Source of the DNA: a virus | Virus record (IMG/VR): IMGVR_UViG_3300028553_000005 | Location: 62,001 to 126,000 of that record | DNA: 64,000 bases | Strand: one strand, 5' to 3' | Part shown: positions 16,520 to 25,816 of the stretch, piece by piece | How the letters are laid out: every line of letters starts with the position of its first letter | Numbering within the stretch: the first letter of the stretch is position 1 | Notes under the pieces: model-generated | What the model was told of the DNA's origin: nothing | Databases searched by the model: none | Seen by the model: only the letters and a program-made list of their open reading frames with translations | Translations under genes and position numbers: made by a program

Positions 16520-18244
16520 TTAATTTGAGGTAATAGCTATTGTGTGAGAATGTCCACCTACAATTTTACTCCAATTTGTATTTGTTCCTATTTGAACTGG
16601 ACTACTTGATGATATACCTGAATTTAATCCTCGTTTTCCATTACTACCATCTCCCCATGACCAAAGAGTGCCATCAGTTTTAATTGCTATAGCATGTGTT
16701 TGGCCGGTGCTTATTTCACTCCAATTTGTATTTGTTCCTACTTGAACCGGACTGGATCTATAAATTGTATTGTTAATTCCTAATTGACCATAAGCATTCA
16801 TTCCCCATGCCCATAAAGTGCCATCAGTTTTAATTGCAAAACTATGGTTCTGAGCTGCAGCCACTTTACTCCAAGTTGTTCCTGCAACTTGACTTAGATT
16901 AGAAACGTTGGACACGTTATTACGTCCTAGCTGGCCCGTATCATTATTTCCCCATGCGTAAAGAGTATTATCTGTTGATCTAACAGCTAAACAATGAGCA
17001 CCACCAAGAGCTATCGAACTCCATACTGATCCATCTATTAACTGTGGAGTTGTTTGTGTGGTTGTATTAAAGTTTCCTATTTGTCCAGAACCATTATGGC
17101 CCCATGACCAAAGTGTGCCATCAGTTTTTGTGGCCAAACCATTTTTTTCTGAAGCTAATATTAGATTCCATGTAGTACCTGAACCAACTTGAACAGGACT
17201 GGATTTATAACTACCACTACCAATGCCATCACCTAACCGGCCGTCATTGGTAACTCCCCAAGACCACAAGGTGCCATCAGTTTTTGTAGCTAAAGAATGA
17301 AGCGGTCCTACTGCTACTCTGTTCCAATTTGTTCCTGTTCCTACTTGAATTGGACTGGATCTATTAACTGTATTATTTTGTCCTAATTGGCCATAACTAT
17401 TACGACCCCATGACCAAAGTGTGCCATCCGTTTTTGTTGCTAAAGTATGTGTGCTGTCAAAATAATGATTGGCCGCTCCTATATTATTCCATGTAGTACC
17501 TGAACCAACTTGAACAGGACTGGAATAACTTGTTTCACTATTTTGACCTAATTTTCCATAACTACCAGAACCCCATAACCATAATTTTGTTTGTGGTATT
17601 ACTGTGACAGTTAAGCTAAATGTTCTAGAAACATCCTGATTTTCAGCATCGGTGGCTTTCACATCAAATGAATATGTGGTCTGAGCACCAATAGAAACTG
17701 TACCAGAAAAATATCCGTTAGCAGCTAATGTTGTACCAGCTGGTAATGCTGTAGTATTGGAATAAGTTATTGATGAATCGGAGTTTGCACTTAAACTAAC
17801 TGAGAAGGCTACATTTGATGATTGATTACTTAACGATGATCCAGTTGACCATGCTGGAAATGAACTGTATGTTATACCATTTACTTTAATTGCTGTTGCA
17901 CCAGTGACACTATCAACCACATATAAAGGATATGATGCTGCAGCCAAGCCAGGAACTTGAGCTCGTAACTGTTTTGTATTTGCAAATGTGGTACTAGTAG
18001 CATTAGTCGTACCAACAATAACAACAGACTGATTCGTAAAACCCGTTCCGTTAATTACCAAATAACCACCACCTGTATTAGCTGCTGTATCATCTATAAC
18101 ATTATAAGATGAATCGGCAATTTGCACACTACTAATGGCCAAAGAAACAATGTTTGCAACGGCTGCATTGGCTGCTTCGGCTGCCGCTAACTTTGTAGTA
18201 ATTGTATTATCTAAATTTGATGTTGTTATTTGTGTAAACGCCAT
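16520..18244 (-). CDS. RCC1-repeat beta-propeller adhesin C
   Basis: The 574-residue protein has an IPT/TIG-like domain (about 38-130), a putative-Ig domain with LPAGTTLAANGYFSGTV (132-215), and seven RCC1 repeats (about 220-574). The fifth blade departs most from the consensus (RSTDNTLYAWGNN, VSNLSQVAG). A ribosome site (AAGGAT) precedes the ATG. It is the first of the three tandem RCC1 genes and follows the stalk gene at 18254 by 9 bases, which suggests that the stalk protein may carry or link these propellers. Confidence 0.82.
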   Translation of the reverse strand: MAFTQITTSNLDNTITTKLAAAEAANAAVANIVSLAISSVQIADSSYNVIDDTAANTGGGYLVINGTGFTNQSVVIVGTTNATSTTFANTKQLRAQVPGLAAASYPLYVVDSVTGATAIKVNGITYSSFPAWSTGSSLSNQSSNVAFSVSLSANSDSSITYSNTTALPAGTTLAANGYFSGTVSIGAQTTYSFDVKATDAENQDVSRTFSLTVTVIPQTKLWLWGSGSYGKLGQNSETSYSSPVQVGSGTTWNNIGAANHYFDSTHTLATKTDGTLWSWGRNSYGQLGQNNTVNRSSPIQVGTGTNWNRVAVGPLHSLATKTDGTLWSWGVTNDGRLGDGIGSGSYKSSPVQVGSGTTWNLILASEKNGLATKTDGTLWSWGHNGSGQIGNFNTTTQTTPQLIDGSVWSSIALGGAHCLAVRSTDNTLYAWGNNDTGQLGRNNVSNVSNLSQVAGTTWSKVAAAQNHSFAIKTDGTLWAWGMNAYGQLGINNTIYRSSPVQVGTNTNWSEISTGQTHAIAIKTDGTLWSWGDGSNGKRGLNSGISSSSPVQIGTNTNWSKIVGGHSHTIAITSN

Positions 18245-18253
18245 TTTTTATCC

Positions 18254-19318
18254 TTAGATTGACATCTCTCTAATTTGAACGACCACATTGGCTACTGGTG
18301 CGGTTACAAATGTTAATGTTACTCCACTTACTGTGTAATCTGATACAGGCACTTGACAGATACCGTTTTCATATACAAACATTGAGTTGGCTGTTTGACC
18401 TGCTGTTACAGTAAATAAGGTTTGTGCACCATTTGCTGTGTATCTACGCATTACAGGTTGTGTTAATGGCACCAACTTATTAGTTGGCATCTCACGAATC
18501 TGTATGGTTTCATCTGATTGTGGAGTTAACACATAGGTTAATGTTGTACCACTTACTGTATAATCATCACCAGGGAATTGACACACACCATTGTTAAACA
18601 CCATGACTGTATTTGCGGTGTGTCCAACTGAAATTGTAAATGTGTTGGTTGATCCGTTACCTTGATAAATTCGTGTTGAGTAAGCAGTAGGGCTTACATT
18701 CATAATACTACCAGCAACTGTGGTCACTTCTATTGTATCATTGGCTGTTGCTACGCCTGTAAGAATAACATTTGCAGCAGCGATAGAATATGTGCCTTTT
18801 TCTTGATAGACACCATTTAAAAATACAAATGTGTTATCTTCAGAATCAGGCACAGCAGACAATGTAAATTGTGTTTGACTACCATTACCTGTAAATGTAT
18901 CTACTGTTGCAGTGAATGAAGTTAAACTACCACCACCTGCACCACCTGAACCTGCGGCTGCATTTGCTGTATTGGCTAAAGTGTAAGCATCGTTGGCTTT
19001 ATTAAATGCAGCTTGTGCTTTCGTATCAGCAGCAGTTATATTGGTGTTTTGAGTTGTGTCTACACCTTGTAGTATGGTGATATTTGTATTCTGTGTGGTA
19101 TCAACACCCTCGATGATTGACATACGTGTATTTTGTGCTGTGTTTACACCTTGAATAATTGTAATATTATTGGTTGCAGTATTGGCCAACACAAAAGCTT
19201 CTGCAACGGCTGTACCAAGATCCACACCATTAGCAGTAATCGAAGTGGTAGTAACATTACCAAACACAAAACTTGCTGTGTTACTGATTGCATCTGGTAG
19301 TATTTTTAATATTGGCAT
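18254..19318 (-). CDS. Fibre stalk protein with three C-terminal beta repeats
   Basis: The 354-residue protein has an N-terminal anchor, a run of units of the type TTQNTNITILQGVD (about 45-95), an Ala/Asn segment (KAQAAFNKANDAYTLANTANAA), and three repeats of about 65 residues with the pattern TFTGNGSQTQFTLS, FVFLNGVYQEKG, YSI...ILTGVATANDTIEV (about 135-354). The repeats look like stacked beta domains. The C-terminal repeat type also occurs once at the end of the 21570-22907 product. A structural link between baseplate and adhesins is the best guess. Confidence 0.65.
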   Translation of the reverse strand: MPILKILPDAISNTASFVFGNVTTTSITANGVDLGTAVAEAFVLANTATNNITIIQGVNTAQNTRMSIIEGVDTTQNTNITILQGVDTTQNTNITAADTKAQAAFNKANDAYTLANTANAAAGSGGAGGGSLTSFTATVDTFTGNGSQTQFTLSAVPDSEDNTFVFLNGVYQEKGTYSIAAANVILTGVATANDTIEVTTVAGSIMNVSPTAYSTRIYQGNGSTNTFTISVGHTANTVMVFNNGVCQFPGDDYTVSGTTLTYVLTPQSDETIQIREMPTNKLVPLTQPVMRRYTANGAQTLFTVTAGQTANSMFVYENGICQVPVSDYTVSGVTLTFVTAPVANVVVQIREMSI

Positions 19319-19343
19319 TTACAAACCTTTTATTCTTATTGTT

Positions 19344-19351
19344 TATTTATT
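19344..19351 (-). promoter_or_regulatory. Possible late promoter box AATAAATA
   Basis: 7 of 8 bases match TATAAATA on the minus strand, 25 bases before the ATG at 19318, in a 43-bp intergenic gap. In AT-rich DNA a chance match is possible. Confidence 0.35.
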
Positions 19352-19361
19352 TGTTTTGTAA

Positions 19362-21230
19362 TTAAGCTATTGCCCAATTTTGTAGCACTCTTATACCAGC
19401 ATAACTAGGCGGAGTACCACTAATTATTTCTGTAAAATTCAAATTATCATTACTTGCACTAACTGTTATATTACTTACATATCGGGTAGAATCATCTGAA
19501 CTACCTATTCGTAAAAATTTTACATCAGTACCTACATATTTTTCAGATCCCATATCGTAATCAACTACAAATGGCAGAGGATTCATATTAGTATCGTCCA
19601 GCGCTGTAGCATTTTGATTATTCAGATTTGTTAATGATCCAGCACTAGGAGCTACAGGAGAAGATAATGTTTGTGTGATATAATTTCCAGCACTATCTCT
19701 AAATGATAATTCTGTTAATTGAGCTTGCGAGCCGCCACCATTTACTGAATTTAATGTTACTCTAAAATATCTATATGATTGCAAAAACGTAATTGCTCCA
19801 GAAGAAGTAAATTTATAATATCTGTATCCACCAGAAGTTGTTACTGTTGGTGATCCAGTTGTTGAAGTTGCAAGTGCAAATGAATCAGGATACCTGAATA
19901 TACAAACACCAGATCCACCGGCAAACATTCTACCACCACCGCCTCCTCCAGTATTTGTTGAACCAGCACTAGTGCCTCCTGTGCCACCACCACCGGTGCC
20001 ACCAAGACCGTTAACGGCTCCATAGCTGTTAGATCCTGTACCTCCACCACCAGCATAATAAGTTCCATCTAACCATTGTTTTCCAGCACCGCCAGCACCT
20101 CCGCTAGTTCCAGAAACACCTACTGCTCCAGCTCCACCACCACCACCTCCAGTATATGGAGCTCCGGTTTGGTTTGCGCCTCCAGCATTTCCATATCCAG
20201 TTCCGCCATTATTACTTGTTTGTATGGAATTTCCTACATTTGTTACGCCGCTGTGTATTCCTCCGCCACCACCTGAACCTCCATCTTGGCCATTATAAGA
20301 ATAAGGTTGTGATGATCCTGCACCGCCACCCATACCTCCACCATAAGTGAGTCGTGTTATAGAAGAATTAGCTAAAGTCGAATTGTCACCTCTTTGTGAA
20401 CCTGAAGCACCACCAGCACCTATCGTAACAGTATAAGCCAATCCACTTCCTGTTATTGTTCCTTCTAACCAACCGCCAGCGCCACCACCGGCACCATCAA
20501 CTGTACCACCAGTTCCAGAACCTCCGCCTGCACCACCACCTGCTATTAACAAATAGTCAATCGATGTCGGCACAGGTAAAAAAGCACTGACAGTTAAATT
20601 AAATGTTCTGGTAGAATCTTGATTTTCAACATCTGTAGCTTTAACACCAAATGAATAAGTATTAGCTGATGTTATGGTACCATAATAATATCCATTGGAC
20701 AATAAATTAAAGCCTGTTGGTAGTATTGTGGTATTCGAGTATGTAACTGATGAATCTGATGTTGCGGATAATGTATTAGAAAATGCAATATTAGATGTTA
20801 CATTAGCTAAAGTTGTTGATGTTAACCATTGTGGCATGGTTGAAATAACAAATGAACTAGAGTATAAAGCACCTGATGAATTTGAATTGTAAACCGATAC
20901 TGCATAGTTTCCTGTGTTTGAAACAGGTAATTGAGCTCTCAATTCTGATGAATTTACAAATGTAACATTGGCTGTTGGTATCATCGTACCATTAAGAAAC
21001 ACATTCGCTGTTGAAGTGAAATTACTACCAAGAATACGAATATATGAATTGCTGATTGCAGCAGCCGTATCATCTAAAGTATTATAACCACTATCAGTTA
21101 CAACAATAGATGAAATAGAAGGACCTGTAGACGCACCAGAATTTACCAATCTGACAGATGTTGTAACAATCTGACTATTCTTGGCTGTTTCTTGTCCTAT
21201 CTGAGATTGGCTTGCTGTTGTAATTGCCAT
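19362..21230 (-). CDS. Glycine-rich adhesin with Ig stalk and discoidin-like C-terminus
   Basis: The 622-residue protein has an IPT/TIG-like domain (38-130) and an Ig domain (132-215) closely related to those of the RCC1 adhesins, then DYLLIAGGGAGGGSG opening a glycine-rich domain (223-450), and a C-terminal domain (about 470-610) beginning YRYFRVTLNSVN with LTELSFRDSAG, FVVDYDMGSEKYV, and ITVSASNDNLNF. The last part resembles F5/8-type (discoidin) carbohydrate-binding domains. The same stalk carries a different head than in the RCC1 proteins. The start overlaps the stop of the 21230 gene by one base. Confidence 0.72.
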   Translation of the reverse strand: MAITTASQSQIGQETAKNSQIVTTSVRLVNSGASTGPSISSIVVTDSGYNTLDDTAAAISNSYIRILGSNFTSTANVFLNGTMIPTANVTFVNSSELRAQLPVSNTGNYAVSVYNSNSSGALYSSSFVISTMPQWLTSTTLANVTSNIAFSNTLSATSDSSVTYSNTTILPTGFNLLSNGYYYGTITSANTYSFGVKATDVENQDSTRTFNLTVSAFLPVPTSIDYLLIAGGGAGGGSGTGGTVDGAGGGAGGWLEGTITGSGLAYTVTIGAGGASGSQRGDNSTLANSSITRLTYGGGMGGGAGSSQPYSYNGQDGGSGGGGGIHSGVTNVGNSIQTSNNGGTGYGNAGGANQTGAPYTGGGGGGAGAVGVSGTSGGAGGAGKQWLDGTYYAGGGGTGSNSYGAVNGLGGTGGGGTGGTSAGSTNTGGGGGGRMFAGGSGVCIFRYPDSFALATSTTGSPTVTTSGGYRYYKFTSSGAITFLQSYRYFRVTLNSVNGGGSQAQLTELSFRDSAGNYITQTLSSPVAPSAGSLTNLNNQNATALDDTNMNPLPFVVDYDMGSEKYVGTDVKFLRIGSSDDSTRYVSNITVSASNDNLNFTEIISGTPPSYAGIRVLQNWAIA

Positions 21231-21559
21231 TAACTAATCTCACTACCATATGCATTGATGCTTACAAAAGAAGTATTTGCATTGGCAGTAAGAACATCTG
21301 TAGCAGCCAATGTAATACCGAGTGTTAACGAAACAGTATCATTACCTGGAACGGGAGTATCATAGTTAATATAATGTTTAGCTGCAAGTGCTTCACCAGA
21401 TGGCCGAACAGCCAATCTAAATGTAGCACCTGTGTTTGCCTGATTACATACTGTAACAGTACTCAATATGGTACTTGTAAGAGATGGCACAGTATACACA
21501 GTTGTTGCTGTGTGTGCTGTTGGGTTAATTTGTCCTAGAACTTTATATGTTATTGGCAT
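21230..21559 (-). CDS. Small beta-sandwich phage protein (paralogue 2 of 3)
   Basis: A 109-residue protein with a TTVYTVPSLTSTILSTVTVCN start and alternating hydrophobic strands, ending SFVSINAYGSEIS. It matches the size and strand pattern of the 4061 and 25817 products (TTVYT.P near the N-terminus, a VP or IPVSD strand in the second half). It overlaps the glycine-rich adhesin start by one base. No function is known from sequence; structural role inferred from neighbours. Confidence 0.6.
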   Translation of the reverse strand: MPITYKVLGQINPTAHTATTVYTVPSLTSTILSTVTVCNQANTGATFRLAVRPSGEALAAKHYINYDTPVPGNDTVSLTLGITLAATDVLTANANTSFVSINAYGSEIS

Positions 21560-21569
21560 TTTATTTCCT

Positions 21570-22907
21570 TTAAGCGCCCATCAATAAGAATGGACTAATA
21601 ATATTATTAACTGTATATAGTGTGGTATTGGATGTACCAATTGTTGTTACTTCTATAATCTGAGTATTGGCTGGTGCAGAGGTAAATGTAAGTGTTGTTC
21701 CAACAACAGAGTAAGCAGACCTTGGTTGTGTAACACCACCAATCACAGCCGTTGTATAGTTAATAGTTGCTGGTGTTGTTGATAATGTGTATGCAACAGT
21801 TGAACCATCACCTGTGAATGTATCAACAGTAGAAGTTAATACGGCATCAGATGTGTTTGCTTTATTAAAGGCTGCTTGTGCTAATGTTGTTGCTGTATTA
21901 GCTTGAGTGAATGCAGCATTGGCTGTTTGTCTAGCAAATGTATCAGCACCACCAGCAGTGTTAGCTGCATTAAAGGCTGCTTGAACGTATGTTAGTCCAG
22001 CAATCTTTTCGTAAGTTGTTCCGTTGTTGGTAAATTCCCAAGCCGTATTGGCTTCAGACCATAATAGTTTTGTATTGGTAGAAGAACCACGATTGACTTC
22101 AATACCAGCACTTAAAGAAGGTGCACCAGTTACATTTGAATTCAATGTAATGATGTTATCTTTGACAGTTAAGTTTTCTGTGTTTGCATATACGGTGGCA
22201 CCAGTAATTGTTAAGTTTCCTGTTACTACTGTATCACCAGTAATTGTACCACCAGATGATGAGAATTTTGTATTGGCTGTATTGAAAGCTGCCTGTGCCA
22301 GTACATTGGCTGAGTTTGCTTTATCAAAAGCGGCTTGTGTTTGTGTTTCTGCATTACCAATTCTAGTATTTTGTGTTACTTCAATACCAGCAAACAAAGA
22401 ACTAAAGTTTGCTAAATCACTGGCTACAGTATTGGCTTTTGCAAAGGCCGAATTAGCATATTGATTGGCCGCATTAGCTTGTGCAAAGGCTGCGTTTGCT
22501 TGGCCGTAAGCTGAACCAGCTAAAGAGTTGGCTGCATTAGCTTGAGCATAAGCTGAATTAGCATATTGATTGGCCGCATTAGCTTGATCAAAAGCAGCTG
22601 CACCTGTGGCCGCTGAAGCGCCAGCAGATGTTTGTACCGAACCATCTGAGAATGTAATACCATTGGCACCAGTAACATAAATGCCACCTGTATATAAATT
22701 ACCTGTGATGCCTACACCACCAGAAACGATTAACGTGCCTGATACATTTGATGTGGAGATTTGTCCTGAAGATAAAACTAATTGGCCGATAGTAGCGGAG
22801 TTAATTGAACCGTTTCTTTTCCAAGCACCAAGCGCAGCATTCCATTGATAAACAATGCCGTTTACTAGAGCGGTTTGATTATTTGCCGGTGAGGTTGGAA
22901 ATGCCAT
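21570..22907 (-). CDS. Long Ala/Asn-repeat fibre stalk protein
   Basis: The 445-residue protein starts MAFPTSPANNQTALVNGIVYQWNA-like with a short baseplate-type module, then GITFSDGSVQTSAGA, then a long region of repeats such as ANQYANSAYAQANAAN (about 95-165) and QAAFDKANSANVLAQAAFN (190-215). A GTGD-like beta block near 215-290 (TGDTVVTGNLTITGATVYANTENLTVKDNIITL, in parts) recalls the phage stalk domain also present at 24729 and 29221. The C-terminal 65 residues are the TFTGDGSTVAYTLS beta repeat shared with the 18254 product. Confidence 0.65.
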   Translation of the reverse strand: MAFPTSPANNQTALVNGIVYQWNAALGAWKRNGSINSATIGQLVLSSGQISTSNVSGTLIVSGGVGITGNLYTGGIYVTGANGITFSDGSVQTSAGASAATGAAAFDQANAANQYANSAYAQANAANSLAGSAYGQANAAFAQANAANQYANSAFAKANTVASDLANFSSLFAGIEVTQNTRIGNAETQTQAAFDKANSANVLAQAAFNTANTKFSSSGGTITGDTVVTGNLTITGATVYANTENLTVKDNIITLNSNVTGAPSLSAGIEVNRGSSTNTKLLWSEANTAWEFTNNGTTYEKIAGLTYVQAAFNAANTAGGADTFARQTANAAFTQANTATTLAQAAFNKANTSDAVLTSTVDTFTGDGSTVAYTLSTTPATINYTTAVIGGVTQPRSAYSVVGTTLTFTSAPANTQIIEVTTIGTSNTTLYTVNNIISPFLLMGA

Positions 22908-22929
22908 GTAATATTCCTAGGTTATCTTA

Positions 22930-22937
22930 TATTTATT
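22930..22937 (-). promoter_or_regulatory. Possible late promoter box AATAAATA
   Basis: 7 of 8 match to TATAAATA on the minus strand, 22 bases before the ATG at 22907, overlapping the stop codon of the upstream gene. Spacing equals that of the gene 13 promoter. Confidence 0.4.
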
Positions 22938-23295
22938 CTGTTGGTGGAACAAATTCTACCCAAGATGTTGTATCTTCATCCCAAACAAACATTTTACCTT
23001 CTTCTACAGGCATTGGTGTTGGTGCATCCCACAGACAAGTATCTTCATTCAATACCCATGAATTGAATGGCTTTGGCGGAATAAATGCATCACGACCAGC
23101 ATCGTATGCGTAACCAATACCAGCAAAGTTCTTTCTTAATGGAGTTCCACCATTAGCGTGAACACCACCGTGTGTGTTGTATGATGTTTGCACCCAAGAT
23201 GCTGGGTCACCCCAATGTCCGGTGTTTAAAACATCTTGCTCAATAACAATAACTTGCGTTACTGTTCCATCTTCTACTTTTGCAAAATGACTCAT
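22933..23295 (-). CDS. Conserved small phage protein (MSHFAKV family), fibre-associated
   Basis: The 120-residue protein begins MSHFAKVEDGTVTQVIVIEQD, has WVQTSYNTHGGVHANGG, LRKNFAGIGYAYDAGRDAFIPPKPF, and a C-terminal WDEDTTSWVEF. This set of segments is widespread in marine T4-like phages, usually near fibre genes, with unknown function. It lies between an RCC1 adhesin and a stalk gene with a strong ribosome site (AAGGAGAAG). A role as a fibre tip or assembly factor is conceivable. Confidence 0.75.
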   Translation of the reverse strand: MSHFAKVEDGTVTQVIVIEQDVLNTGHWGDPASWVQTSYNTHGGVHANGGTPLRKNFAGIGYAYDAGRDAFIPPKPFNSWVLNEDTCLWDAPTPMPVEEGKMFVWDEDTTSWVEFVPPTE

Positions 23296-23315
23296 TTTTT
23301 ACTTCTCCTTTTTAT

Positions 23316-24719
23316 TTAACCTAATATAGCCAGGCCAGCATATAGAGTGGATGTGGCTCGCAACCAAGTTGTTCCTGTTCCGACTTGAACGGGACTTGAT
23401 CTACTAGTGGTTGAACCCAATCCTAACGGACTGGTGCCGCCACCTGCATTGCCCAATCCCCAAGACCATAATGTACCATTTGTTTTAGTTGCTAGTGTAA
23501 ATTCATTATTTTTACCACAAAAAACTTCACGCCAAGTTGTATCGGTTCCTATCTGAACAGGACTGGAATAATTATTTGTGTTATTTGTACCTAATTGGCC
23601 TCGATTATTATTTCCCCATGCCCATAGTGTTCCATCGGTTTTGATTGCTAGAGCTCTATCACCACTCATAGAAACGTTTGACCAATTTGTTCCTGTTCCG
23701 ACTTGTGTTGGACTGGACCTATGAGATGTAGTGTTATGACCAAGAGATAGTCCTGGAGCTCCCCAAGTCCACAATGTTCCATCAGTTTTAATTGCTGCAC
23801 TATTTCGAGTTCCAGCGGAAACTTTTGACCAATTTGTTGATGATCCATTTTGCACAGGACTATCTGTTATTACATATGGGCTAGATTCATTTAATCCTAA
23901 AGCACCAGTATTACTTGGATTTCCATTTGTACCCCAAACCCACAAGGTACCATCGTTTTTAACTGCTAATGTGTGAGTATATCCACCGACAACCTCTGCC
24001 CAAGTTGTTAATGATCCTACTTGTGTTGGTACATAGGTAAAATAACCAGGTCCTCCATATCCTATACCTGATTGTCTATATGAATTATCACCCCAAGCCC
24101 ATAATGTGCCGTTGTCTTTGATTGCAAATGAAGTATTGTATCCGGCTGAAACTTTATTCCAATTCGTAGCGCTTCCAATTTGTATAGGACTACCTACTGA
24201 AGTTATACTATTGTTACCCAATTGTCCGTTACCGTTAAATCCCCAAGCCCACAAAGTATAATCAGATTTTTTTGATATAGTATGATTGTGACCAGCAGAA
24301 ATATTCATCCAAGTTGTTAGAGATCCAACTTGAACTGGACTTAAAACACCCCCACCTCCGGTACCTAAAACTCCGTATGTGTTATTACCCCATGTATACA
24401 AATAACCATAGTCTGGTGTTTGAGAGGTATCAGTAATTACAATTGGGCTTGCGGTATTTACTACTGGTGTACCATCTAATGAGCCAGTAAGAATTTGAAT
24501 ACCTAAAGTTTTAGTTCCATCTGTAGCATCATCCGCTGAAATTGTTACATTCCATACAGCACGATTATTTGTAACTGTAATAGAACCCGTATTACCGCCA
24601 ACAATATCCGAATTGGTGGTGTTACCCGTGGTCTTCCAATACAATGTGGTACCATCGGCTGTGTTGGTTGTAGTTACTGTAAATTGTACCGTAGTGTTCG
24701 AGGTTTCATTTAATGGCAT
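23316..24719 (-). CDS. RCC1-repeat beta-propeller adhesin E (different N-domain)
   Basis: The 467-residue protein opens with one beta domain of about 100 residues (TVQFTVTTTNTADGTTLYW, GGNTGSITVTNNRAVWNV, DDATDGTKTLGIQI), which resembles Calx-beta-like repeats and not the IPT/Ig pair of the other four RCC1 proteins. Seven RCC1 repeats follow (about 105-467), starting at YLYTWG and ending in LAILG. It is separated from the other RCC1 genes by fibre genes. Four upstream genes (26158 to 24729) lead into it without gaps. Confidence 0.82.
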   Translation of the reverse strand: MPLNETSNTTVQFTVTTTNTADGTTLYWKTTGNTTNSDIVGGNTGSITVTNNRAVWNVTISADDATDGTKTLGIQILTGSLDGTPVVNTASPIVITDTSQTPDYGYLYTWGNNTYGVLGTGGGGVLSPVQVGSLTTWMNISAGHNHTISKKSDYTLWAWGFNGNGQLGNNSITSVGSPIQIGSATNWNKVSAGYNTSFAIKDNGTLWAWGDNSYRQSGIGYGGPGYFTYVPTQVGSLTTWAEVVGGYTHTLAVKNDGTLWVWGTNGNPSNTGALGLNESSPYVITDSPVQNGSSTNWSKVSAGTRNSAAIKTDGTLWTWGAPGLSLGHNTTSHRSSPTQVGTGTNWSNVSMSGDRALAIKTDGTLWAWGNNNRGQLGTNNTNNYSSPVQIGTDTTWREVFCGKNNEFTLATKTNGTLWSWGLGNAGGGTSPLGLGSTTSRSSPVQVGTGTTWLRATSTLYAGLAILG

Positions 24720-24728
24720 TTCTAATCC

Positions 24729-25808
24729 TTAACTTACATTAGATGTGATGGTGTATTGAACAAGAATATTGGACGATATCAGTATTGGTCCAGAAATATC
24801 AATCCAATTATTACTTACACCATCATATGAATACATATACAATGTTTCATCTGTTAAACTTAACCATAAATCACCAACAGTATTACCTGTAGGTGCTGTG
24901 TTACTTGATGTTGCTCGAGCACCAGAGTTTGCTCTGTTGAAAGCAGCTTGTGCTAAAGAATTTATGTTGGTAATATTTGTATTCTGTGTAACATCAACAC
25001 CTTGAGTATAAATGGTGTTTGCAGAAACGGTGTTTGCTGTTGTTCTAGCATACGAATCTATGCCTGTTGCAGCTGTTGTTTGTGTGGTACCATCCGGGAA
25101 TGCTACATTACCTTTAAAGTAGTCTGCATTAACATTAGCTTTAGCAAATGAAGCATGGTTAATATTAACATTGTTATTTGCAGTAATTTCAGGAGTATAA
25201 CCTTTAAATACATACCATTCTTTTGTGTCAGGATCTCTTATGAATCCTGTGTGTGCATTGGTGCCATCATTGTAGTGACCACTAATACCAATGTCTAATA
25301 AATCGGATGTATAATTTCCTGTTCCTAATGTTATTAAAGAATCGATAACAGTAAATGAAGTTGTATTGATTGTTGTTGTTGTACCTAGTACAGTCAAGTT
25401 TCCTGTAACGGCTAAATCTTGTGATACATTTAATGATCCAGTGATTGTACCACCTGAAGATGACAACTTTGTATTGGCAGCATTAAAGGCTGCTTGTGCA
25501 TTAGTTTCTACGGCTGTAAGTCTGGTGTTCTGTGCAACATCAACACCAGAGAGATATAATGTATTTGCTGAAGCAGTGTTTGCCTCTGAGTATGCAGCTT
25601 CACCAATTGATCCACGAATTTCAGCTTGAGCAGTCCACTTACGACCACCTGGAAATGTACTATCATAAATTAATACATCACCAGTATTACCTGTACCAAG
25701 ATTTGGCTCAGCAGAACTTAGGTCTAAGTATTGATATCTATTAGCTGCAACGTTAGCTGCACTAGTTACAGGTACACGGCCACTAATTAATCTGGATTTG
25801 GTCGACAT
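24729..25808 (-). CDS. Fibre stalk protein with tail-type beta module
   Basis: The 359-residue protein has an N-terminal module (MSTKSRLISGRVPVTSAANV), then Ala/Asn repeats, a block GTITGSLNVSQDLAVTGNLTVLG with TTTINTTSFTVIDSLITLG and the HYNDGTNAHTGFIRDPDTKEWYVFKGYTPEI segment (about 125-215), more Ala/Asn repeats, and a C-terminal TGNTVGDLWLSLTDETLYMYSYDG module. The FIRDPDTKEWYVFKGY block has a near copy in the 29221 product. These are typical long structural fibres of marine T4-like phages. It begins the transcription order just after the 25817 gene. Confidence 0.68.
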   Translation of the reverse strand: MSTKSRLISGRVPVTSAANVAANRYQYLDLSSAEPNLGTGNTGDVLIYDSTFPGGRKWTAQAEIRGSIGEAAYSEANTASANTLYLSGVDVAQNTRLTAVETNAQAAFNAANTKLSSSGGTITGSLNVSQDLAVTGNLTVLGTTTTINTTSFTVIDSLITLGTGNYTSDLLDIGISGHYNDGTNAHTGFIRDPDTKEWYVFKGYTPEITANNNVNINHASFAKANVNADYFKGNVAFPDGTTQTTAATGIDSYARTTANTVSANTIYTQGVDVTQNTNITNINSLAQAAFNRANSGARATSSNTAPTGNTVGDLWLSLTDETLYMYSYDGVSNNWIDISGPILISSNILVQYTITSNVS

Positions 25809-25816
25809 GTTTTATA

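Noticed and set aside
13149-18244. Regular repeats that might be a CRISPR array or a diversity-generating retroelement
   Set aside because: The period of about 155-165 bp is in frame with RCC1 blades; there are no spacers, no template/variable repeat pair and no reverse transcriptase in the window.
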